Source: Vibrio sinus (GTDB lineage: Bacteria > Pseudomonadota > Gammaproteobacteria > Enterobacterales > Vibrionaceae). Taken from it: a stretch of DNA of 64,000 nt. The stretch lies in NCBI RefSeq assembly GCF_023634645.1, contig NZ_JAMKMR010000007.1, positions 124,001 to 188,000 of the forward strand, in the 5' to 3' direction. This document shows positions 28,396 to 36,954 of this stretch, in pieces (within the stretch, counting starts at the first letter, position 1; every line of letters starts with the position of its first letter). The translations under genes and the position numbers were made by a program. The notes beneath the pieces were generated by a model, which saw only the letters and a list, made by a program, of their open reading frames with translations, did not search any database and was not told where the DNA came from.

Positions 28396-28411
28396 TTGTG
28401 TATGCTGAGTC

Positions 28412-28442
28412 AAAAGGAAAGCCTTAGCCGCTTTCCTTTTTT
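28412..28442. terminator. Bidirectional terminator, Lrp / DUF445
   Basis: 11-bp stem AAAAGGAAAGC / GCTTTCCTTTT with a 7-base loop between convergent genes. Confidence 0.85.
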
Positions 28443-28452
28443 GAGTTAAAGT

Positions 28453-29160
28453 TTACGTGGCAACCAAAGCTGAAATGATGCCGATGAGGCCTCCAAATAC
28501 GCCTCCCCAAACGACCAGCCAACCCAAGTGATTCTTGATCATTTTTTGTACCATTTCTTTGACCATTTTGGGCGTCAGTTCGTTCAAGCGTTGATCAATG
28601 ATGTTTTCAATGTTGGTGGTAATTTCTCCCATCATTGCAGGCGTTTCGAACTGTTGTTTAATGGCATCTTTTACTGAGTCACTTTGACTGATTTCAATCA
28701 CGGATTGTTGCATCTTCTCAACGAATGGCTGCTTGAGTGGTTCTAGCGCTTCTTGTCCACCCACCATTGCCAGCATGCCACCAAATTGCGAGTTGGCAAT
28801 CACATCGACAAGTGAGTCAAACGCTGGGTTAAAATCGACTTTTTCGATAATAGGCTCTAGGTTAATAGCTTTGCCTCCAGCCATCTCCTTGGATAGAAAG
28901 CGATCAATGTTCTCTGATGTAAAAAATTGCTCCATCATCAACGCTTTTATTGCGGCCTTAAATTCGTTAAACCTCGCAGGTATGACACCCGAGCCATACA
29001 GTCCTGGTACTTTTTCAAACAGCATATGGATGGCAAGCCAATTGGTTATCGCACCTGAAAAAGCAAACAGACCCGCATATAGGACTAAGTGATTGTTAAT
29101 TAGATAGCCTACGACTAATAACACCAAGGTAGTGACGTTGGTGATCAAACTTTTATTCAT
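28453..29160 (-). CDS. DUF445 family membrane protein
   Basis: 235 residues with N-terminal helices (about 7-40, including LFAFSGAITNWLAIHMLFEKVPG, the DUF445 hallmark), an amphipathic central region of about 150 residues and a C-terminal helix (about 212-233). Members of DUF445 (YjiN/YheB relatives) have no settled function. Single gene; the bidirectional terminator shared with the Lrp gene lies just after its stop. Confidence 0.85.
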   Translation of the reverse strand: MNKSLITNVTTLVLLVVGYLINNHLVLYAGLFAFSGAITNWLAIHMLFEKVPGLYGSGVIPARFNEFKAAIKALMMEQFFTSENIDRFLSKEMAGGKAINLEPIIEKVDFNPAFDSLVDVIANSQFGGMLAMVGGQEALEPLKQPFVEKMQQSVIEISQSDSVKDAIKQQFETPAMMGEITTNIENIIDQRLNELTPKMVKEMVQKMIKNHLGWLVVWGGVFGGLIGIISALVAT

Positions 29161-29410
29161 ATCGTTGTTGAGGTTTGTTCAAAGTGGCTTGATTTTATGA
29201 AATTTCGGCTACTTTTAAAACATAAATCAAGTACTCAAGAAGAGCATCTACATTGGATAGAGTGGGTTTACTTACTGAATTTCTCTCGACACCTCCTTTA
29301 TTTTAATACGATGTCACTGTATGAGCAGAGTTGTAGTCTAACGTCTACAACTTGGCGGACTAGTGTGATACATTCCACGGGCTTTAGTACATAACTTGTT
29401 GGAATATAAA

Positions 29411-29782
29411 ATGATAAATATTAAAGAATTTACGTCAATTGGTAGCGACGAAAGAGGAGATACCAAGAGCTTTTCTGTGAAAGATTACGGTCAATTTGTC
29501 TACCTCACTCGTAAAGCAGGCTGTTTAAGTGGTAACACATATCACCAAGGCTTGAATAAAGGGACGAACTTAAAGACATTTGTGCTGGTACAGGGTGAAA
29601 TTACCATCAACTACCGCAAAGTCGATACCACAGAAGTTCACACACAAGTGGTGCCATCACCTGCGGTTATTGAAGTGTCTCCGAATGTCGTACACAACGT
29701 AATGGCAAATACCGATATTGTTATTTTGGAAAACAACTCTATCGATGATATCAAAGCGGACGTTATTCGCGAGCAAGTCTAA
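29411..29782 (+). CDS. Cupin-fold protein
   Basis: 123 residues from the ATG at 29411; two TTG codons just upstream are in frame but less likely. The sequence has the alternating beta pattern of a single-domain cupin: GNTYHQGLNKGTNLKTFVLV, then QGEITINYRKVDT and IEVSPNVVHNVMANTDIVIL. The Pro/His of SPNVVHNV is the second cupin motif. It resembles the dTDP-sugar/WxcM-like cupins in layout, but metal ligands are incomplete and no substrate is proposed. A small ABM-domain gene follows after 28 bases, so they are probably co-transcribed. Confidence 0.75.
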   Translation: MINIKEFTSIGSDERGDTKSFSVKDYGQFVYLTRKAGCLSGNTYHQGLNKGTNLKTFVLVQGEITINYRKVDTTEVHTQVVPSPAVIEVSPNVVHNVMANTDIVILENNSIDDIKADVIREQV

Positions 29783-29810
29783 GCGTATCTACACTATTGA
29801 CGAGTGACCT

Positions 29811-30104
29811 ATGATTACTGTTATTGCTAAATTTCATATTAAACCTGAACATCTTGACGATCTCTATCATGAGTTTGTTGAACTGACTCGTTACAGCCGC
29901 AGCGTTGCTGGCTGTCATCGATATGACTTTTATCAAGAAGCGAATGCCCCTGAGACTTTCGTTTTGATTGAAGAGTGGGAAAGCGAGCAGATCGTTTACC
30001 AACACGTTGAGTCTGATGTTGTCCAAAAGGTCAGAGAAAAAATAACGCTTGCATCAGCAGCTGAGCCTGAAGTTACGATACTTAACCCAGTGGTTATTGC
30101 ATAA
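29811..30104 (+). CDS. Antibiotic biosynthesis monooxygenase (ABM) domain protein
   Basis: 97-residue ferredoxin-like ABM protein, the size of YgiN-type quinol monooxygenases. Characteristic parts are MITVIAKFHIKPEHLDDLYH, SRSVAGCHRYDFYQE and FVLIEEWESEQIVYQHV. Such proteins act as dimers on quinones or polyketides, but many are uncharacterised. It follows the cupin gene closely. A second, related single-domain copy is at 40966-41274 and a membrane-linked version at 51150-51680. Confidence 0.87.
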   Translation: MITVIAKFHIKPEHLDDLYHEFVELTRYSRSVAGCHRYDFYQEANAPETFVLIEEWESEQIVYQHVESDVVQKVREKITLASAAEPEVTILNPVVIA

Positions 30105-30130
30105 CATTTCGGGTATGAGCCGGTGTTAGT

Positions 30131-30151
30131 CCCACCAGCGGCGCTGGTGGG
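30131..30151. terminator. GC-rich hairpin between convergent genes
   Basis: Perfect 9-bp stem CCCACCAGC / GCTGGTGGG with loop GGC, between the ABM gene and the convergent ATP-grasp gene. No T-run, so termination is only probable. Confidence 0.55.
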
Positions 30152-30172
30152 CAAATCGTTAGCTTTCTTAAA

Positions 30173-31387
30173 TCAAAAGACGGTGGGCTGATATTCTCTA
30201 AGATGTTCAAAATCTTCTTGAATCGATTCTAAATGATGGCTTTGTGATGTTAAAACGCCTACACGATCGATGATAGATTGGCTATGATGGGTTAATTGCC
30301 CTGCTTCAACTTCCCACTGAATATCGTAATCACTGTTAAAATCCGGTAGTGAGAGCTTGCGGATTCTCCCTTCAGATTTAGCTAAGTAAGACCATATAAA
30401 ATATTCACCTGTTACTTTTTGTTGAACAGACTTGGTGTGGCTTTGGCTTAGTACTGCTGCGCTGAGATCAGCGATATTAATGCCGTATGTTACTTCATAC
30501 ATTTTAACCACCATGGCTGCTGGTATTCTCGCTCCCACTTCTAAAAACACACATTCCCCATCTTGAATGAATAACTCTAAATGATAAATACCATCGTGAT
30601 ACCCTAAGGCTTTAAGGCAGTGGTTGGTAAAGTCAAAAATTTTGGACTGAATGTCTTTATCAAAGACGGGAAAGCTGGATAAATGCTTACCAGATTTAAA
30701 GTCTAGGTTTGGATACAAGTATTCAGAGCATGCCCTGAATATTGGCTTGGTATTGTAAATCACAAAGTCAGCGTGATACATGGTACCTGAAATAAACGCT
30801 TCAGCGAGAAATTGCCCTTCGTCGGTAGCATACTTGGCATGGTAGCGGTTGAGTTCTTCTTGAGAGTGGATTATTTCTACTGCAAAACTGCCCGCTGCAT
30901 CAACTGGCTTTACGATGAAACTCTCACCCAGATATCCCGCTAAGTCATCATAATGATGAGAAAGCGTAAGTGATTTAGCGGTATTGATACCATGCTCCTC
31001 TGCAGTGGCTTTCATTAATGCTTTATCGGTAAAGCACCTAGCGTCACATGGCTTCATACCATGGATATCAAAATGCTCTCTAAGCTCGGCAGCAACAACG
31101 GTATTCGCTTCACTAGTGTTGATAATATGTATTTGGTGAGAGGCATATTGTTTAATGCAGTTTTGCAGCAACGGCAAGGTGGCTTGTATATCCAAACTAA
31201 TAATCGGGCCACAGTAGGTGCCAGAATGGCTGATGATTATTTGTGTGAAATATTGCTGTATTTGCTGGGTTAAGTTTGGCGTTTCTTTTTCATCGGTCAC
31301 TAAGATCAGATCATATTGATTTGCCAAGTTTGTTAATGAGTAGGATTGTAGGCCCACAGACGAGAGGAAGATGAGAATGTCTTTCAT
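30173..31387 (-). CDS. ATP-grasp family ligase
   Basis: 404 residues. A Rossmann-like N-terminal domain (about 1-110) is followed by ATP-grasp subdomains: ESFIVKPVDAAGSFAVEI (phosphate-binding and Lys), QFLAEAFISGTMYHADFVIY, and the metal/ATP site CVFLEVGARIPAAMV. Overall layout is that of carboxylate-amine ligases such as L-amino acid ligases of the BacD type or ATP-grasp enzymes of small-peptide pathways. Substrate unknown. It follows an ABC exporter gene on the same strand, with 99 bases and a hairpin between, so a biosynthesis-plus-export pair is possible. Confidence 0.85.
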   Translation of the reverse strand: MKDILIFLSSVGLQSYSLTNLANQYDLILVTDEKETPNLTQQIQQYFTQIIISHSGTYCGPIISLDIQATLPLLQNCIKQYASHQIHIINTSEANTVVAAELREHFDIHGMKPCDARCFTDKALMKATAEEHGINTAKSLTLSHHYDDLAGYLGESFIVKPVDAAGSFAVEIIHSQEELNRYHAKYATDEGQFLAEAFISGTMYHADFVIYNTKPIFRACSEYLYPNLDFKSGKHLSSFPVFDKDIQSKIFDFTNHCLKALGYHDGIYHLELFIQDGECVFLEVGARIPAAMVVKMYEVTYGINIADLSAAVLSQSHTKSVQQKVTGEYFIWSYLAKSEGRIRKLSLPDFNSDYDIQWEVEAGQLTHHSQSIIDRVGVLTSQSHHLESIQEDFEHLREYQPTVF

Positions 31388-31444
31388 GGTTAGGTGCTCT
31401 GGGTGAGGGGAGGAGATTGGTTATATTGTTTAAGATAGTAATTA

Positions 31445-31469
31445 GCAGCCCATAAGTTAAATGGGCTGC
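31445..31469 (-). terminator. Hairpin between ABC exporter and ATP-grasp genes
   Basis: Perfect 9-bp stem GCAGCCCAT / ATGGGCTGC with a 7-base loop, 18 bases downstream of the minus-strand ABC gene. No T-run follows on the minus strand, so it may weaken rather than stop transcription into the ATP-grasp gene. Confidence 0.5.
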
Positions 31470-31486
31470 CAATAACCAATCAATAG

Positions 31487-33340
31487 CTATTCATTCATAG
31501 CAAAAGACTGAATATCATCAGCAATAAATCCGCCCGTTTGATGCGCCCAAAGTTGCGCGTATATTCCGTTGTTTTCAATCAACTGTTTATGTGTGCCTTC
31601 TTCGACAATTTGGCCCTTGTCGAGCACGATAAGCCTGTCCATGGCAGCGATGGTTGATAAGCGGTGAGCGATGGCGATAACGGTTTTACCTTCCATGAGC
31701 TCATTGAGACTTTCTTGTATTGCGGCTTCAACTTCTGAGTCCAGTGCAGAAGTAGCCTCATCAAGAACCAGCAATGGGGCATCTTTAAGAAGCACTCTGG
31801 AAATGGCGATGCGTTGTCTTTGTCCACCAGAGAGCTTCACGCCCCTTTCACCCACTTGCGCATCATAGCCGACGTTACCAAACGGGTCGGTCAGCGATTG
31901 GATGAAGTCGTGCGCGTGTGCTTGAGTGGTTGCCCTGATAAGATCTTGCTCACTTGCATCTGGATTTCCATACAGAATGTTGTCCCTGATGGAGCGATGC
32001 AAAAGGGAAGTGTCTTGGGTGACCATGCCAATTTGAGCGCGTAGGGAGTCTTGGGTGACATCGGATATCACTTGATCATCGATCCGTATTTCTCCCCCTT
32101 CAACATCGTGAAAACGCAGCAGTAAATTCACTAATGTGGATTTTCCTGCCCCGGATCTTCCGACTAAACCGACTTTCTCTCCAGGTTGAATATTCAAATT
32201 GAGATGATCGATCACTCCTTTATTTTCGCCATAGTGAAAACTGACGTCATCAAAGGTAATCCCACCTTTATTCACCGATAAAGGTTTGGCATTGGGTTTG
32301 TCTTGGATATCGATGGGCTTAGACATGGTTTTCATTCCATCCATTACCGTACCCATATTCTCAAACAGGGCACTGACTTCCCACATGATCCACATCGACA
32401 TACCATTGATACGTAACGCTAAGCTTATGGCGATAGCAATGGCACCAACCGAAATGGCACTGTTTGCCCACAAATAAATCGACAACGCCGCAATAGAAAA
32501 GACCAATATATAGTTGGTGATTTCCACAGCCACATCAAAGCCTGTTACGAGGCGCATCTGACGATAGACTGTCCCTAAAAAGCCTTTCATGCCTTTTTTG
32601 GCATAAATGGTTTCTCTATCACTGTGTGAGAACAATTTGACAGTTGCGATATTGGTATAACTATCAACGATACGGCCCGTCATGGTTGAACGAGCATCAG
32701 CTTGATCCGCAGCCACACGTTTTAATTTGGGGACAAAAAACAGCTGAATTCCTATGTAGCAGCACAGCCAAACCAGCATAGGGATCATTAGCTTCCAATC
32801 CGCTTGGGCAAGCAATACCACAATGGAGGTAAAATAGACCATTACGTAGACAAACACATCCATGGTTTTCATGACGGTTTCTCTAACGGCCAATGACGTT
32901 TGCATAACTTTAGTGGCGACTCGGCCAGCAAAGTCATCTTGGTAAAAATTTAAACTTTGCTTGAGAAGATAGCGGTGTGCCAGCCAACGAATCGACATCG
33001 GATAGTTGCCGAGTAGCGTTTGGTGAATGACAAGGGAGTACGCAATAATTAGTATTGGCATGACAACTAACAACAAAACGCTGTAGCCAATTAACATGCT
33101 GCTGTTATCGTGTAGAAAAGTCTCCGGGTTGCTTCTTGATAGCCAATCTACCAGCTTACCCATCGCGCCAAACAGTGACACTTCTACAATAGCGACAATG
33201 GTCGACATAATAGACATGAGAATCAGAGGTCGCTCAAATCCTCGCGTATAATAACGGCAAAATGCGAAGACCCCCATTGGCGGCTGGGAGGGTTCTTCAT
33301 CGGGGAAAGGTTTCGTGAATCCTTCAAACTTCTTGAACAT
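31487..33340 (-). CDS. ABC exporter, fused membrane and ATPase domains
   Basis: 617-residue half-transporter of the MsbA/multidrug type: six membrane helices (about residues 35-335) followed by an ATPase domain (about 370-605). Walker A GRSGAGKST, Q-loop, signature LSGGQRQR and Walker B LLVLDEATSALDSE are intact; IAIAHRLSTI is the H-loop. It would act as a homodimer exporting lipids, peptides or drugs. The ATP-grasp gene follows on the same strand. Divergent from ctlX, with a perfect 17-base palindrome in the shared 275-base region. Confidence 0.93.
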   Translation of the reverse strand: MFKKFEGFTKPFPDEEPSQPPMGVFAFCRYYTRGFERPLILMSIMSTIVAIVEVSLFGAMGKLVDWLSRSNPETFLHDNSSMLIGYSVLLLVVMPILIIAYSLVIHQTLLGNYPMSIRWLAHRYLLKQSLNFYQDDFAGRVATKVMQTSLAVRETVMKTMDVFVYVMVYFTSIVVLLAQADWKLMIPMLVWLCCYIGIQLFFVPKLKRVAADQADARSTMTGRIVDSYTNIATVKLFSHSDRETIYAKKGMKGFLGTVYRQMRLVTGFDVAVEITNYILVFSIAALSIYLWANSAISVGAIAIAISLALRINGMSMWIMWEVSALFENMGTVMDGMKTMSKPIDIQDKPNAKPLSVNKGGITFDDVSFHYGENKGVIDHLNLNIQPGEKVGLVGRSGAGKSTLVNLLLRFHDVEGGEIRIDDQVISDVTQDSLRAQIGMVTQDTSLLHRSIRDNILYGNPDASEQDLIRATTQAHAHDFIQSLTDPFGNVGYDAQVGERGVKLSGGQRQRIAISRVLLKDAPLLVLDEATSALDSEVEAAIQESLNELMEGKTVIAIAHRLSTIAAMDRLIVLDKGQIVEEGTHKQLIENNGIYAQLWAHQTGGFIADDIQSFAMNE

Positions 33341-33475
33341 AAATATCCTAGAATGACTTGGTTGGGACAGTGAGAGCGTGAAATGGTTATGTTATACCCA
33401 AAGCTTAATAAATGTCACTGCTGTATTTATAGCGTCAACCAGTGCAAGTGGATTTATTGAGTTTTTTATATACAA

Positions 33476-33492
33476 CCAGTAATGATTACTGG
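33476..33492. promoter_or_regulatory. Perfect palindrome in ABC/ctlX divergent promoter
   Basis: CCAGTAAT-G-ATTACTGG, exact 8-bp arms around one base, 136 bases upstream of the ABC start and 124 before ctlX. Candidate operator; the regulator is unknown. A TATACCCAAAGCTT fragment of the local repeat family is also present near 33393. Confidence 0.5.
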
Positions 33493-33615
33493 ATTTTGTA
33501 AAATACGCAGTAATTGTGTTGATGTCGACGGGAAAAGAGTGTTGATTTCAGTAAAAATTACGTTAACAAGGTGTTTACAATCAAACCATACGATTTGTTA
33601 TAGTGAGTAGCTGAC

Positions 33616-34587
33616 ATGCTCAAAGATTCAACGTTTTCACCAAACCAAAGTCCAGGTCTGCAAAATGCAAACTGTGTGGTCATGGTGCCACCAAAAGAGT
33701 TCAAGTTTAATGCTGAAACTGCAGGCGATAATGAATTTCAACAGCAACTGAATTTATCTAATGAACAAGTGCTAGAAAAAACCATGGCAGAGTTTGCCAA
33801 CATGGTTGCTCAGTTGCGCGCTGAAGGCGTGCAAGTGGTGGAGTTCGATTACCCTCTGTCAGATGTCGAAACTCCCGATGCCGTGTTCCCAAACAATTGG
33901 TTTAGTACTACGCATGATGGCGCGTTTTATACGTTTCCTATGGCGTGCAAAAATCGCCAAGTGGAAGTTCGTCCTGACGCACTCATCGAAGCGCTAAAGC
34001 AGGCCGGTCGTGAAGTTAACAAACAGGTAGCATTGGAACAGTTCGCGGATAAAAACACCTTTTTAGAAAGTACCGGTGTGATGGTGATTGATCATGTCAA
34101 TCGCACGATTTATGCTGCGCTTTCACAACGTTGCGACAAGCAGGTGCTAAATTACTACGCACAGCGGATTGGCTATGATCGCGTTGTGTCTTTTTCTACT
34201 GCTTTGCCTGGCAGCAACGCGCCGATTTATCATACCAATGTCATGATGGCCATTGGTGAGAGCTTCTGCGTGATTTGTGATGATGTGATATTGCCCGAAG
34301 AAAGAAAATTTGTCCTTAAGTCTCTTTCTAAAGACAAGCAAATTATTTCAATATCGGTTGAACAGATGAATCAATTTTGTGGCAATTTACTGCAACTGGA
34401 AACGGCTTCGGGGCAAAAAGTGATTGCTATGTCGCAGTCAGCTTACGATGCGTTCACTCCAGCTCAGCGTAGCCAACTTGCCAGTCACGGAAAGTTGTTG
34501 CCTTTTGATGTTTCAACCATTGAGCAAATAGGTGGTGGTAGTGTGAGGTGTATGTTGGGAGAGGTATTCTTACCAACAAAAGCTTAG
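33616..34587 (+). CDS. ctlX: Arginine deiminase-related hydrolase (CtlX type)
   Basis: 323 residues with the guanidino-modifying beta/alpha propeller fold. Active-site parts are ETPDAVFPNNWFSTT (substrate-binding Asp/Asn), YHTNVMMAIGESFCVIC (catalytic His) and the C-terminal nucleophile Cys in GGGSVRCMLGEVFLP. The family is known as CtlX, described as a citrulline hydrolase yielding ornithine; older annotations call it amidinotransferase. The neighbour at 34747 is a secreted enzyme of the same superfamily, so the two may handle related substrates in different compartments. It ends at a good terminator. Confidence 0.88.
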   Translation: MLKDSTFSPNQSPGLQNANCVVMVPPKEFKFNAETAGDNEFQQQLNLSNEQVLEKTMAEFANMVAQLRAEGVQVVEFDYPLSDVETPDAVFPNNWFSTTHDGAFYTFPMACKNRQVEVRPDALIEALKQAGREVNKQVALEQFADKNTFLESTGVMVIDHVNRTIYAALSQRCDKQVLNYYAQRIGYDRVVSFSTALPGSNAPIYHTNVMMAIGESFCVICDDVILPEERKFVLKSLSKDKQIISISVEQMNQFCGNLLQLETASGQKVIAMSQSAYDAFTPAQRSQLASHGKLLPFDVSTIEQIGGGSVRCMLGEVFLPTKA

Positions 34588-34637
34588 ACTAATGTCCATG
34601 GACAGATTCATTTAGCTGTTAAATGTTATCCCTATTT

Positions 34638-34676
34638 CAAACCAGAGCTCGCTATTGCCGCTCTGGTTTTTCTTTT
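34638..34676 (+). terminator. Terminator after ctlX
   Basis: AAACCAGAGC / GCTCTGGTTT stem, 11-base loop, then TTTTCTTTTT. Confidence 0.85.
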
Positions 34677-34746
34677 TGAGCCTCGATCACCGATGGATGG
34701 ATTTCGATTTGTTATAAAAGTAGTCTAACTACAGGGAAGTGTAATA

Positions 34747-35784
34747 ATGAAAAAATACTTAATGTTGACGGCTATGGCACTAACACTTGCGTTTTCTAAA
34801 TCCAGTATGGCTGAGCTTATCGTGCTCGCTTCTCCACCTGATTCAAGCGGATATTATCACCAGCACGTTGATGATATCGTCGATTTCCAAATTAATTACG
34901 CTAAGCACATCCTAGACAACGATGATGATGTGCTGATTTTAACGGCTAACGAATTTTATAAAACCTATGTAAAAGCGCTGGGTAAGGATCACGTGTTAGT
35001 GTTCCCAATGGACGATATATGGATGCGCGATTTTACCTTGACTAACCCTGGTGGTACGCCGATTGCGTTTCGTTATACGGCTGAGGGCCAAGCTGGCAAT
35101 CCGCACCCACAAGAGGTTGCCGATGAGGTGCAGGATACGTTTTTTCAGTTAGTCGAAGACGCGGACTTGCATTACAAAGAAACCGATCTGCTTAATGATG
35201 GAGGTAACGTCGTTGATGACTACGCTGGTAACGTCATTATGAGCACCAAGTTCTTGCGCGATAATCACCTCAACGAAGATCAGGCTCGAACTAAGCTGAA
35301 AGCACTAATGGGAGCCAAGCATATCGCGTTCATTGAAGCTGATGAGTTAGGCGGCTTAGAGCACGCCGATGGCGTAGCAAGTTTTGTCGACGAGAACACA
35401 GTCGTGGTCAATGACTATCCAACCGATCAGGCTTATACGAAAGAGCTTAAGGATGAGTTAAAACGTCAATTGCCTGGTGTACACGTTGTTGCGATTGCTG
35501 CTCCTTACGATGCAAACTCGACAGTTGATCCTAAATTTCCATCTGCTTGTGGCTTGTATACGAACATGTTGGTGACTCCAGATAGCATTTACTTCCCTCA
35601 ATTTGGCATTCCTGAAGACAAAATTGCGATTAAGCAGTTGCAAGCTGTCACGGATAAGAAAATCGTACCCGTTTCTTCCCAAAGTATATGTGGAATGGGA
35701 GGCGGCGTGCGTTGTATGTCTTTGCAACTCAGAGGGGAGAACGCGCAGAGGTTAATGCATTATGTGCGATCTGAAAATCATTAA
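34747..35784 (+). CDS. Secreted agmatine/peptidyl-arginine deiminase-family protein
   Basis: 345 residues with a signal peptide (residues 1-22, MKKYLMLTAMALTLAFSKSS, cleavage at SMA), unlike cytoplasmic agmatine deiminases. Family motifs are FPMDDIWMRDFTLT, LLNDGGNVVDDYAG, GGLEHADGVASFVDE (catalytic His) and the nucleophile Cys region ICGMGGGVRCMSLQL. Expected chemistry is hydrolysis of a guanidino group to a ureido group, releasing ammonia, in the periplasm or outside. Substrate not known. Transcribed downstream of ctlX but separated by a terminator. Confidence 0.87.
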   Translation: MKKYLMLTAMALTLAFSKSSMAELIVLASPPDSSGYYHQHVDDIVDFQINYAKHILDNDDDVLILTANEFYKTYVKALGKDHVLVFPMDDIWMRDFTLTNPGGTPIAFRYTAEGQAGNPHPQEVADEVQDTFFQLVEDADLHYKETDLLNDGGNVVDDYAGNVIMSTKFLRDNHLNEDQARTKLKALMGAKHIAFIEADELGGLEHADGVASFVDENTVVVNDYPTDQAYTKELKDELKRQLPGVHVVAIAAPYDANSTVDPKFPSACGLYTNMLVTPDSIYFPQFGIPEDKIAIKQLQAVTDKKIVPVSSQSICGMGGGVRCMSLQLRGENAQRLMHYVRSENH

Positions 35785-35840
35785 ACGTATGCGTCGCATC
35801 GAACTTTTAGGTTAAACGGATAGTAACTAGGAGTGGCGTC

Positions 35841-36110
35841 ATGGAAAAACAGAGAATAGCAATTGACGGGTATGAGCTGTATGAGCCTGTTAACGTGACC
35901 TGTGGATTTGTGTTTTTGTTTACAGTGATAATTTACGTCTTAGCGCTGTTCGGTATCGAGTATGAACCTCTAACCACATTTATGGGATACCTAGCTTTGT
36001 GCGTGGTGATGGTTATCGCCGGTCCCCGGTTAAGGATTTGGGTAAGAAGTGATGATACCCATGTTAAGCAAATCGAAGCTAAGCAAATCGAAAATGATGA
36101 TGTGAAGTAA
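35841..36110 (+). CDS. Small two-helix membrane protein, unknown
   Basis: 89 residues with two hydrophobic helices (about residues 21-41 and 45-63), a basic stretch (GPRLRIWVRSD) and a charged tail repeating IEAKQIEN-like units. ATG follows GGAGTGGCGTC. No family recognised. It is 56 bases after the deiminase gene on the same strand and ends at a terminator shared with the convergent yjf cassette. Confidence 0.6.
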   Translation: MEKQRIAIDGYELYEPVNVTCGFVFLFTVIIYVLALFGIEYEPLTTFMGYLALCVVMVIAGPRLRIWVRSDDTHVKQIEAKQIENDDVK

Positions 36111-36135
36111 AGGTTAGGGAGTGTGTATAAACTTC

Positions 36136-36194
36136 AAAAGCCCGCTCCTTTCCTTCAACCTTATTGAGGTGACTCCAGGAGCCGGGCTTTTCTT
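36136..36194. terminator. Bidirectional terminator, small ORF / yjfK
   Basis: Long stem AAAAGCCCGCTCCT / AGGAGCCGGGCTTTT with one bulged base and a loop of about 26 bases. Confidence 0.8.
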
Positions 36195-36205
36195 AGTTTA
36201 TTTCC

Positions 36206-36856
36206 TTAGTTCGGCGTAATATCCACTTTGTTGACTTGAAAACCGGTAGAGCGCACAAGCTCATGTTCAAATTGATTGGTTGCTTTGTTTAATTTTTCTT
36301 CTGCGCTAACGAGTAATAGCTCTTGGTCATTGTCGGATAAAGGCCGGGTATAAGACATACAGAATTGATCTGTTTCGCTGGTTGTGCCATCTTCGTGATA
36401 GGTCTTCTCTGTAAACAGTAACGGCTTTTCATCTGGCCAACATTGCTCAAAATCATTGCCGTCGAGTTGATATTTCCTGTCTTTTGATACTACAGACTCT
36501 AATGTTTCTTTCCAGTGAGGGGTGGATTTGCAGTCGAACATATACCACATGCTGATCTCTTGGATGCCAGCTTCATCATCGCCATACATTTGAACTTGCA
36601 AGTAGCCATCATCGTCTGTGTAGTAGCGAAGAAGCTTATATTGATCGTCAATATTCACTTCACCCACCGCTTGAATGATTTGTGTACTGGCGGCACCTTC
36701 TATGGTTAACTCCGCTTCACGCGTTCTTAACAGTAACGGATTGATGGTAAATGAACCGCCAAGTTTTAAACCCAATATCTCAGGTGCCTTGATGCTGTTA
36801 GCATCTACAGTTTGCTTATCTTCTCGGCCGAAGAGTTTAGAAAAAAAAGAACTCAT
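36206..36856 (-). CDS. yjfK: DUF2491 protein (YjfK)
   Basis: 216 residues, last gene of the yjf cassette. SFFSKLFG at the N terminus, APEILGLKLGGSF, the acidic strand-rich middle and DGTTSETDQFCMSYTR are typical of DUF2491, known from E. coli YjfK. Cytoplasmic, no membrane helix. Function unknown; always near a PspA/IM30-type YjfJ, here 98 bases upstream. The shared terminator at 36136-36194 ends the cassette. Confidence 0.85.
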   Translation of the reverse strand: MSSFFSKLFGREDKQTVDANSIKAPEILGLKLGGSFTINPLLLRTREAELTIEGAASTQIIQAVGEVNIDDQYKLLRYYTDDDGYLQVQMYGDDEAGIQEISMWYMFDCKSTPHWKETLESVVSKDRKYQLDGNDFEQCWPDEKPLLFTEKTYHEDGTTSETDQFCMSYTRPLSDNDQELLLVSAEEKLNKATNQFEHELVRSTGFQVNKVDITPN

Positions 36857-36954
36857 ATCTACTCCAATAAAAAGACGAGCAACCTCTCAGCGGGCTTTCT
36901 AACACCGTTTACTGGAGGTGGCTCGTCATTGTTACTCATTTATAAAGTCAGCTA

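Noticed and set aside
29197..29394. 65-codon open frame before the cupin gene
   Set aside because: No ribosome site at its start and no recognisable family; more likely part of the promoter region.
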